Source of the DNA: CAJBLF01 sp964542965
Lineage (GTDB): Bacteria; Patescibacteriota; Gracilibacteria; Absconditabacterales; Absconditicoccaceae
NCBI GenBank assembly: GCA_964542965.1
Contig: CAZIVH010000015.1
Location: 1-23,353, forward strand
Length of the DNA stretch: 23,353 bases
Direction: 5' to 3'
The notes below the pieces were generated by a model. That model had not been told where the DNA came from, did no database searches, and was given only the letters and a program-made list of their open reading frames with translations. Of this stretch, positions 7,559 to 14,613 are shown one piece after another (position 1 is the first letter of the stretch; every line of letters begins with the position of its first letter). Made by a program: the position numbers and the translations under genes.

Positions 7559-9025
7559 TTATATTTCTAATCTATTCTCTGGTGCATAGATCTGCACATT
7601 GTATGTTTTCTTAATTTTCCTCTCTCTATCTTTCTTGATCTGCTCGGTGTTTTGCAGATAGGTCATAATCTTAGCTTGATCTCTCCTGCTCTTGCAAACA
7701 TCGGCATGTTTCTTAGTGAGAAAAACTGGTTCTCACTTCTTATTTACTAATGGTTGATCAGTCAACGGATGCTTTTGCCTGTACTCTCGCATAAATGCAT
7801 TCTTTGCGTCTTCAAGCTCTTGATCACGTTTTTGGATCAATATATAACGCCTTTGAAGCGCTTGCAGATTGTGGGGTGAAGTCAGTACAGCGAAAATCTC
7901 AGGGCTGAGATATGGCTTGATAGCATGGATATTTCATTCTACCAAGCATCTTCTGATGAACGTAGCGCTGATACTCTCATCGGATCATTCCATAGGGATA
8001 TCGCCTATATTTATGAAGTTATATCACGCAAACGCCTTAACTGCATATGCATCCTTGTGCTTAACGAAATCGGGGAATTGACTCAATAAATCTTCATATG
8101 TTCATTCCGTGAATCATTCGGGCAGCCTTTCTTTTCAAAGAACAGCCCAACTTTTTTCAGGGATGATTTTTACGATATTCCTTTGTGCATCCTTTATAAA
8201 CTTCGGGGTGCCAGAAGTGATGAATTGAAGCTGTTGCTTCAAGACAAGATTGATGAGTTTGATCCTTTCGCTTTGAGTCAATCACAAATCATATGCTCAT
8301 CAAGAATTTTGACCTATGATAGCAAATGAAGCCAATGATTTGTCTTGAGCCAAAGACAAAACTCTTTTTAATTGATGCTCGATATGCACAATCTGTGCTG
8401 GTGTCCATTTACCGCTTGCAGCTACAGCTCATCACTCTACATATTTTCTTTTATCACTCAGATTGCTTACAGAGATATGCTTTTTCGTTTCTCGATCAGT
8501 AGGATCATTGCTTTTGTAAAAGATGATATCTGATTTTTCTTCATAGTCAGTCTTCAATTTGGAGACGAGGATCGAACTATCCGTGGTCACCTTGGCGACC
8601 GTACCTGGTTTCCTGCCGAAAGCGGTCTCTGACTCACCTTCTTCGATCTCTTCATCTCTCTGTTGCCTCTGCACTTTCACTCTCTGAGGATGAGTTTGCA
8701 ACAACGTGATATGCGATGCATTCTGCGCAATCTCGTCCTCTACATCACACGTAACAAAAGCCATCTTGTCAAAATCCATAGTCAAAAGGTTGATGATATC
8801 TTCTTTTGTCTCTATCTTCTGAGCTCACAGTTGCTGCATCGCAAAAGTAGTCTTACCCGTACCGGGAAGACCGACGATATATTCGGATCATGGGGATTTC
8901 TGGGCGATCAAAGCATCGCAAAGCGCAGTCACATTGTTATATCCATAGCTTTTGAGTAATTCCTTGCGCCTCCAGTCATTAAAAACTTGCCTCAGATTAT
9001 CCCTATCAAAAAGATAGTGGTTCAT
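7559..9025 (-). CDS. P-loop NTPase fused to a NadM-like nucleotidyltransferase domain
   Basis: A 488-aa two-domain protein. The N-terminal part has a clear Walker A, GLPGTGKT at 52-59, followed by MDFDKMAFVTCDVEDE. Residues ~205-360 follow the NMN adenylyltransferase (archaeal NadM) pattern. GKWTPAQIVH (205-214) aligns with GRFxPxHxGH but has Gln for the first His and Val for Gly. FAIIGQNSGG and LTQSERIKLI match the IIGIGSAQ and T-x2-ERI-x-MI positions. ISATFIRR (352-359) matches the ISGTxIR motif. The last ~110 residues are charged helices. TGA codes for Gly many times, including a GG pair. NadR joins the same two activities in the opposite order. Either it is an NAD-salvage enzyme, or the altered HxGH means a different nucleotidyl transfer. 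No NAD genes adjoin it. The promoter is at 9043-9070 and the leader is only about 11 nt. Confidence 0.78.
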
Positions 9026-9042
9026 CTTACATAAAAAATAAA

Positions 9043-9070
9043 TCTATACATCAATATATGGATTTGTCAA
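9043..9070 (-). promoter_or_regulatory. Promoter of the P-loop/NadM-like gene
   Basis: TTGACA (minus strand), a 16-bp spacer and TATAGA. Transcription would start about 11 nt before the ATG, so the mRNA is nearly leaderless. Confidence 0.7.
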
Positions 9071-9101
9071 TCATTTTCAACGGATCGTAGAAAAAGAAAA
9101 A

Positions 9102-9123
9102 TCCCGACGGATATACCGCGGGA
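9102..9123 (-). terminator. Terminator of the 146-aa gene
   Basis: TCCCG-A-CGG pairs with CCG-CGGGA around an ATATA loop (8 bp with one bulge). On the minus strand it is followed by a T-rich run. It lies about 107 bp past the stop of the 146-aa gene and before the next promoter. Confidence 0.6.
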
Positions 9124-9202
9124 GTTTCCCAGTAAATATATTTGTAAAGACCGCTTACACAATAAGATGGGAATATGGAGGAATAGAATATGGAGAATTA
9201 AT

Positions 9203-9234
9203 TTTCAATGTTTCAATGTTTCCATTTTCTTAAG
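9203..9234. repeat. 8-bp repeat array at a stop codon
   Basis: TTTCAATG occurs twice, followed by TTTCCATT and a degenerate fourth unit, in an 8-bp register. It overlaps the stop codon of the 146-aa gene. Just to the left, GAATATGGAG also occurs twice between about 9174 and 9196. Confidence 0.6.
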
Positions 9235-9670
9235 CATACTCCTCTACTAGAGTGACATGGTTGAGAATTTGATCAATAGCTCCTTGGATCTCCATGACTG
9301 GCATCTGGAAAGTGTTTTGGAAGAAGCCGTTGGAAAGCAAGAATGATTGTAACGTATCAGACGTTTCTTGGAGTGAACCGATGATCTTTTCGATATCAGT
9401 AGTATCTGTAATAACTTTTTTGCCCAATGCTTTTTTGAGATCCTTGAGATGATTCTTGATCTTATCGATATTGAGGATTACTCTGTCTACGAATTCAGAT
9501 TCTACCTTATTCGCAGTAGTGACGCTGAATTTCGCTACAGAATCTCCATTAAGTTCAAGACACATAGCAAGATTCTTTTCGATATCCTTGCATACGCCTT
9601 CAATCTTTTGGATAAGCGAATTGACGTTGCGGATTGATTCTTGTGAAAGTCTAGTGTTGAAGTTTTCCAT
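9230..9670 (-). CDS. Helical protein of unknown function, 146 aa
   Basis: A 146-aa protein predicted to be almost entirely alpha-helical, with heptad-like spacing of hydrophobic residues (SLIQKIEGVCKDIEKNLAMC, IDKIKNHLKDLKKALGKK, VMEIQGAIDQILNHVTLVEE). It has no signal peptide or membrane segment and no Gly-encoding TGA. I recognise no family. It is transcribed alone, away from the CorA-like gene, with a terminator at 9102-9123. The overall form would suit a coiled-coil scaffold or a phasin-like or adaptor protein, but nothing in the sequence decides this. The ATG at 9670 is the only reasonable start; no Shine-Dalgarno sequence is visible. Confidence 0.7.
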   Translation of the reverse strand: MENFNTRLSQESIRNVNSLIQKIEGVCKDIEKNLAMCLELNGDSVAKFSVTTANKVESEFVDRVILNIDKIKNHLKDLKKALGKKVITDTTDIEKIIGSLQETSDTLQSFLLSNGFFQNTFQMPVMEIQGAIDQILNHVTLVEEYA

Positions 9671-9832
9671 CTGCCTATAATATGGAATAAAATGATGACG
9701 ATATAAGTATACACAGAAAAGAAAGGGAAATCAAAAAATAAGGTCAGGAAAAAAGAATTTATTCGGCAAAAAAGAAAAAAAACAGAATCATTATTTACAA
9801 GAGAAAAAAAATATGTGTACTTGCAAACTATG

Positions 9833-9875
9833 AGTTATCAAAAGAGCATATTTTACCTATGATAACTGTTTTTTT
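9833..9875 (+). terminator. Orphan hairpin with T-tract in a divergent intergenic region
   Basis: AGTTATCA (9833-9840) and TGATAACT (9860-9867) form a perfect 8-bp stem with a 19-nt loop, followed by G and eight Ts. No plus-strand gene precedes it. It may end an unseen plus-strand transcript or insulate the corA promoter. The rest of 9671-9832 is AT-rich and I see nothing else in it. Confidence 0.5.
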
Positions 9876-9899
9876 GCAATTTTGTCAATGCATCAAAAT

Positions 9900-9927
9900 T
9901 TGACAGAAAAACATTTACGAATATAAT
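9900..9927 (+). promoter_or_regulatory. Promoter of the CorA-like gene
   Basis: A perfect TTGACA, a 16-bp spacer and a perfect TATAAT. The start of transcription would be near 9934, giving a leader of about 24 nt. This is the best promoter in the window. Confidence 0.85.
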
Positions 9928-9957
9928 GAGAGGTGAACTTTACCCTAAAAGAATAAT

Positions 9958-10878
9958 ATGAAAAAAACATTACAAGTCGGGAAAACCCAATGGATATGTA
10001 TACAAGCTCCTGACAAAGAGACGATAGACAAACTCGCCAAAGAACATAATTTCCACGAAATGATCGTAGAGGATATTTTGGGAATCAACGCTCAATCAAA
10101 GATCGACACGAGTAGTAATCATTTTTTCATGGCATTGACGTTCACTAAATACATGCCTGAAGAATCTAGATACACCTTCAACGAAATGGATGTTATCATA
10201 GGCGAAAACCTAATTATCACAACAACAGGAATAGAATCACAGAAAATGAACGACATATTCGAAGAAATAGCCAAAGAGGCTGAGGAAATCGACGGATCAT
10301 ACAAATCATCGCCATATTACATTCTCTATAGGATTATAGATGGATTTTATGATAAGACGCTGAAATCATTGTCAATTTCATCTCAGAAGCTTTTGGACAT
10401 ACAATCAAGAATAGACAGAAAGGACGAAGATGTGATCGACGAGCTTATCGACGAGGATCTCAACAAGATATTTGTGAAACACAACTTCCTTTCACAGGAA
10501 GAGATTATCGATGAACTCATAGAGCATATAGAGAAGCTACACGAAAAGCATTTGACGACCTATTTCAAAAGTCTTGCCTCAAAATTAGCGAAAATAATCA
10601 GGACCATAAAAGCACTGACAGAAAAAAACGATTCGCTCATGGCGGCATACAACACATTTATCGGCATCAAGAGCAATAAGAGCGTAACAAGACTGACATT
10701 CATCAATTCCATCTTCATGCCATTGACCGTCATAGCAGGTATAGGAGGTATGTCTGAATGGAGTATGATGACCTGACCTGAAAATCGGAGAATAGCCTAT
10801 CCGCTATTCATTGTCCTTTCTATTATCATAGCGTTCATCACCTATGTCATCCTCCGCAGATATTTCATGAAAAAATAA
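9958..10878 (+). CDS. corA: CorA-like divalent cation channel with GMS in place of GMN
   Basis: A 306-aa inner-membrane protein of the CorA family, whose pentamers conduct Mg2+ (or Co2+, Ni2+, Zn2+ in relatives). The N-terminal alpha/beta cytoplasmic domain (NEMDVIIGENLIITTTG) leads into the long charged stalk helix and two C-terminal membrane helices: TFINSIFMPLTVIAGIGG, and YPLFIVLSIIIAFITYVILR. The basic C-terminal tail (RRYFMKK) is typical. The signature loop reads GGMSEW rather than YGMNxE: Asn is Ser at residue 266. TGA encodes Gly 273 in this loop (MMTGPENRR). GMN is nearly invariant in CorA and its replacement usually impairs transport, so the substrate or activity may differ. It has a single-gene transcript with a consensus promoter and a bidirectional terminator. 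Confidence 0.88.
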
Positions 10879-10883
10879 TAACA

Positions 10884-10915
10884 AAAAAAATTTGTAGATT
10901 ACTACAAATTTTTTT
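10884..10915. terminator. Bidirectional terminator between corA-like and the flavoprotein gene
   Basis: AAATTTGTAG pairs with CTACAAATTT around an ATTA loop, with A and T runs on both sides. It is 6 bp after the corA stop and about 55 bp after the flavoprotein stop on minus. Confidence 0.85.
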
Positions 10916-10962
10916 ATTTTAAAAAGAATTCCATCATTTTTCACTTGTCCTCGAATGAGGGG

Positions 10963-10983
10963 TATTCATTATTGATTTTTCAT
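10963..10983. repeat. Short heptad array over the flavoprotein stop codon
   Basis: Three 7-bp units, TATTCAT, TATTGAT and TTTTCAT, overlap the last codons and TAA of the flavoprotein gene. Confidence 0.5.
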
Positions 10984-12033
10984 TAAGTTTTTCGCACATA
11001 CATACGCACTCGTCCACGCTCGTTGGAGATTATATCATCACGTCTTACCAGTGATATCGAGCGACTCACCGATAAAAAACAATCACGGAATCTTTTTGGA
11101 TTGGAATCATTGATCCAGATCTTTCAAAAGAATTCCTCAAACAGACACCTTCGCCTCTTGAATAGATTTCAATGATTTTATTTTGAAATCACGGATCGTA
11201 TCACCTTCTATGAGTTTGAATCTCTGGATGACTTTTTTGCTCGTTCACGAAAGATCAAAATCGATCTGCAAAGAATACTTGGAAACATCATCTATATATA
11301 AAGTAGCATCAAATACGATAGGCCCGCTAATGCCAGTATGAGTGAACAATAACGGTCATTTGGCACTATAAACGACTTTATTTTCACGATAGAGCGTAAG
11401 CATGGCTTGTACGGTATTGCCAGCCAGCAAAGAAAGATCTTCTTTGGTCTCTATCCCGCACAATGCCGGATGAGGAACAGAAAGAGAAAGTCATAACTGT
11501 TCTGCCATCTCATACGCAAACGGCGTAGCGCCGATCTGCGGAAACGTCATTCCTCAAGTAGCGACAATTACCTTTTCAGCGCTAAAAACACCTGCAGAAG
11601 TTGTAACGACGAACATATCTTCGTCAGATTTCGTTATAGAAAGAACCTCATGCGAAAGCAAATGATCCGTTTCATTCTTCTTGGATTCATCGACAAGGAA
11701 TTCTACGAGTTGTTTTGATTTACCGCTCTTGAGCATAACTCTCCCATATTCCTCTACTATAGTCTCTATGGTATGCTCATGCAAAAAAGCAATCATATCT
11801 TCAGGTCAGAACGTATGGAATAAGGAAGGAAGTGATTTCAAGGATTGCCCGACATAATGCAGTTCAGGATCCAGATGGATATTAGTCAAATTACATCTCT
11901 CTCATCAGGAAAGCAAGACTTTCGTTCACAGTTTATCTGTTTTTTCTATGATGCATTTCTTTCGGTCTTTCGGCAAAAACATCGAACAAAACAGCCCTGA
12001 TGCGCCTCAACCGATAATGATAATATCGTACAT
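10969..12033 (-). CDS. HI0933/YhiN-type FAD-dependent flavoprotein
   Basis: A 354-aa soluble protein of the HI0933-like NAD(P)/FAD oxidoreductase family (BaiN/RdsA relatives). Diagnostic motifs are the N-terminal dinucleotide-binding loop IIIIGGGASGLF (GGGASG at 8-13), the family block LGTKVLLSGGERCNLTN (35-51), the ATGGMTFPQIG block, PHPALCGIE, and the C-terminal FAD-contact block (GLFFIGESLDITGKTGGYN, then LQRAW). Seven or more of these glycines are encoded by TGA, including the middle Gly of the FAD loop and the GG of TGGYN. The family is usually near 390-400 aa, so this is a compact member. Its physiological substrate is unknown. It lies downstream of folD on the same strand, separated by an inverted heptad array that may end or stabilise transcripts. 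No Shine-Dalgarno sequence is seen. Confidence 0.9.
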
Positions 12034-12038
12034 GAACA

Positions 12039-12111
12039 AATTGAGAATGTAAAATTAAGAATTGAGAATATCGGCATTTTCAATTTTCAATTCTCAATTT
12101 TCAATTAAATT
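12039..12111. repeat. Inverted pair of heptad arrays between folD and the flavoprotein gene
   Basis: The left block (12039-12073) has units such as AATTGAG and AATGTAA. The right block (12077-12111) has units such as TTTTCAA and TTCTCAA. AATTGAGAAT at 12060-12069 is the exact reverse complement of ATTCTCAATT at 12090-12099, so the two arrays can form a hairpin across the gene junction. Confidence 0.8.
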
Positions 12112-13051
12112 ACAGTTTATATGGTTTCAATACATCCTGATAATTTTGTAAGGTGAATACATTATCGAAAATGCATGCAACCGTAAGCGGCCCTACTCAG
12201 CCAGGAACCGGCGTATATGAAGCGACCTTGTCTTGTATCGTTTCAATATTCACATCACCGACAGGTTTGCCGTCAATATGCCCGTATCAGACATCGACGA
12301 TAATCTGGGTCTTGTCATCACGAACAAACGAATCGTCGATCAAATGTACTTTTCAAGTAGAAGAGATGATATAATCAGCCATCTTTGCAATGGCCTTTAT
12401 CTGTTCAGAAGGCGTATTCACATTGCACGTATAGACAGTTGCTCCCCTCTTGATGCATTCGATAGCGAGCGGTTTGCCGACGATATTGCTTTGACCGAGA
12501 ATCGCTATAGTCTTGCCCTTGAAGTCATCGAGCTTGTACTGTTCAAGGAGATACAATACCGCCTTCGGCGTAGCAGGAATGAAATCCACAAGCCCCATCT
12601 CAGAAAGTCAGAGAATCACTCATCCTAATCAGTCCAAATCTTTTTGCGGAGTGATAGCTGCTAGCAACTGTTCTTTGTACGGTTCGAATTGTTCAGGCAA
12701 TGGTAATTGAATAATGATACCGACGCATTCGTCATCATGATTGAGATATCTGATAAGTTCCATGACTTTCCCTACATTATCATATTTCTGATTGATATAG
12801 ATACCGACATCATCGAATTTTCCAGCTTGATTCCTATCATATTCAGCTTGATGATTCTGTCAGAAAACGATGACCGGAAGCCCGATAGACTCTCCATACG
12901 CTTTTTTGTGCTTTACATAAGTAGCGGAAGAATAGTCGTCTCACAAGAAAATGATAGCGACATACGCCTTGGTTTCACCAAATATCTTAGTCCTTTTTTC
13001 TATAAGTTGCTGTTTGAAATCAGCAGACAATTGCTTTCCTGAAAGTAGCAT
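12110..13051 (-). CDS. folD: Methylenetetrahydrofolate dehydrogenase / cyclohydrolase
   Basis: A 313-aa bifunctional cytosolic enzyme that interconverts 5,10-methylene-THF, 5,10-methenyl-THF and 10-formyl-THF. The catalytic helix reads SATYVKHKKAYGESIGL, matching S-x2-YV-x2-K with K49 as the active-site Lys. Other marks are the substrate loop QLPLPEQF, TPQKDLDGLGG, the NADP-binding block GKTIAILGQSNIVGKPLA, and the near-universal TPVPGGVGPLTVA at the C-terminus. TGA encodes several of these glycines. A central insertion (about residues 65-105) makes it slightly longer than the usual 280-300 aa. It follows metK on the same strand but has its own promoter, which lies inside the metK terminator. 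FolD and MetK together supply one-carbon units and SAM. Confidence 0.95.
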
Positions 13052-13061
13052 AAAATAGCAT

Positions 13062-13108
13062 AACGAATAAAAAAACTTCCCAAAGACTATAGTCAATCAG
13101 GAAGTTTT
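13062..13108 (-). terminator. Terminator of metK
   Basis: A 9-bp stem, AAAACTTCC (13072-13080) with GGAAGTTTT (13100-13108). The 19-nt loop contains the palindrome GACTATAGTC. On minus it is followed by a T-run. It sits 10 bp past the metK stop. Confidence 0.75.
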
Positions 13109-13113
13109 CGCAA
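13086..13113 (-). promoter_or_regulatory. folD promoter nested in the metK terminator
   Basis: On minus, TTGCGA, a 16-bp spacer and TATAGT. The -10 box lies in the terminator loop and most of the spacer is the upstream stem arm. The folD transcript would start near 13079, about 28 nt before its ATG. Confidence 0.6.
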
Positions 13114-13117
13114 GGAA

Positions 13118-14245
13118 TTATTTGAGTAGTGACTTAAAAACCTCTACGCTATCGAGCTGTTCCCAAGGGAACTCATGCCTGCCGAAATGACCGTACGCAG
13201 CAGTAGATTTGAATATCGGCGTTCTCAATCACAATCTTTCGATGATTCATGTCGGGCTCAAATCAAAATGATTTTTTATCGTATCAACAAGTATTTGAAG
13301 ATCAAGTTTCTCCGTGCCGAAGCAATCGATATAGATATTCAAGGGCTGTTTCACTCCTATCGCATAAGAAACCTGCAATTCGCACTTATCGCACAATCAT
13401 GCAGCCACGATATTTTTGGCAAGATAACGCATCATGTATGCACCGCTTCTATCGACTTTAGTAGGATCTTTTCCGCTAAAGCATCATCATCAATGCCTTC
13501 AAACTCCACCATAGGTATCGACGATAATCTTTCTTCACGTCACTCACGTATCTCCTGCAGGACCGCCGACATTGAACGCTCACGTAGGATTGATGAAAAT
13601 AGTCGTCTTATCATCTAAATAATCTCAGATAACAGGCTGGATAACTTGTTCGATAATATCTTTTTTGATTTGTTCGTTGGAAACGCCTTTGGAATGCTGC
13701 GCAGAAACAACAACAGCATCGACTCTCAAAGGCTTGTGGCCATCATATTCCACAGTCACTTGTGTCTTGCCATCCGGATAGATTCGATGTAAAATTCATG
13801 CTTTTCTGACATGAGCAAGTCTTCTAGATAGTGCATGTGCCAAATCGATTGGCATCGGCATATAATTTTGCGTTTCATTGCTTGCATACCCATACATCAT
13901 TCACTGATCGCCTGCTCATCAGGTATCAACGCCCTGAGCGATATTCGGAGATTGTTTATGAATGAGCACCTGTACTTTACAGGTTTTACCGTCGAAATAT
14001 TTTTCATCGCCATCATATCAGATATCGCAGATGGTTTTTCTTACGATAGCTTCGACATCGATATCGGCATGTGTGGTGATCTCCCCCGCAACAATGATAG
14101 TGTCGGTAGTCGTAAGACATTCACACGCGACACGAGATAAAGGATCCTGGTGCAGACAAGCATCCAAAATAGCATCAGACACCTGATCGCAGATTTTGTC
14201 AGGATGTCACTCGGTAACGGATTCACTGGTAATGAATTGTTTCAT
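13118..14245 (-). CDS. metK: S-adenosylmethionine synthetase
   Basis: A 375-aa cytosolic enzyme making SAM from methionine and ATP, at normal family length. Motifs from the N-terminus are SESVTEGHPDK (invariant; Gly13 is TGA), DTGGAGDQGMMYGYA (the GAGDQG hexapeptide), FNVGGPAGDTGVTGRKI, DTYGGVCRHGGGAFSGKDPTKVDRS (the P-loop-like GGGAFSGKD) and the C-terminal DLSPTGIIERLGLR followed by YGHFGRHEFPWE. These invariant motifs contain many TGA codons at Gly positions and give the strongest proof of code 25 here. A SAM riboswitch and terminator precede the gene, so its expression is turned down by its own product. There is no Shine-Dalgarno sequence before ATG 14245. Confidence 0.98.
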
Positions 14246-14261
14246 GATTAAAGAGAAAAAA

Positions 14262-14295
14262 TAATAAAAAAACTCTTTATCACGAAGAAAGAGTT
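14262..14295 (-). terminator. Expression-platform terminator of the metK riboswitch
   Basis: AACTCTTT (14271-14278) and AAAGAGTT (14288-14295) form an 8-bp stem with a 9-nt loop. On minus it is followed by TTTTTTATT. It lies between the aptamer and the metK ATG, as expected for SAM-induced termination. Confidence 0.85.
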
Positions 14296-14306
14296 CCAAA
14301 AAAGTC

Positions 14307-14420
14307 GATAATAGCTTTTTGATATCTTCCCCGTGACGGGTAGGAATTGGCACCTTGTCCAATGACGGTTGCCGGGACGCTTAACGAGCCTAGTCTCTAT
14401 CGTCCGCTCTGGATATTATC
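14307..14420 (-). promoter_or_regulatory. SAM riboswitch (SAM-I/SAM-IV clan, S-box-like)
   Basis: On minus the aptamer reads GATAGAGACTAGGCTC, then CCCGGCAACC, then AAGGTGCCAATTCCTACCC and GGGGAAGAT. These correspond to the S-box core blocks: GAGGGACTGGCCC-like, the invariant GGCAACC, GGTGC-AATTCC, and a closing GA-rich strand. The P1 helix can form between GATAATA (rc of 14414-14420) and TATTATC (rc of 14307-14313). The predicted transcription start (about 14422) falls right at the 5' side of P1. SAM binding should stabilise P1 and favour the terminator at 14262-14295, lowering metK expression. The k-turn segment is less canonical than in Firmicutes S-boxes, so the exact subclass is open. 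Confidence 0.88.
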
Positions 14421-14428
14421 ACAACCAG

Positions 14429-14456
14429 AATATAGATATACCAAAAAGAAAATCAA
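14429..14456 (-). promoter_or_regulatory. Promoter of metK and its riboswitch
   Basis: On minus, TTGATT, a 16-bp spacer and TATATT. The start of transcription would coincide with the first strand of riboswitch helix P1. The remainder up to 14543 is AT-rich and I see no gene in it. Confidence 0.6.
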
Positions 14457-14543
14457 GCATATAGACAAAAAACACATTACACACCATTTTCATACTTTTG
14501 GTAGAGAAACATGCATTGTCAACACGAAACCAAAAGACAAAAT

Positions 14544-14571
14544 TTGCATTTTTGGACATATTAGATATAAT
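14544..14571 (+). promoter_or_regulatory. Promoter of the membrane-anchored ATPase gene
   Basis: TTGCAT, a 16-bp spacer and a perfect TATAAT, giving a leader of about 36 nt before ATG 14614. Confidence 0.7.
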
Positions 14572-14613
14572 AGTAATAAGCCGCTATAACGGTTTTAACG
14601 AAACAAAAGATCT

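Noticed and set aside
13118..14245. TGA as tryptophan (code 4, Mycoplasma-like)
   Set aside because: The TGA positions in MetK (for example GHPDK and GGAGDQG) are invariant Gly, and the same genes use TGG for Trp.
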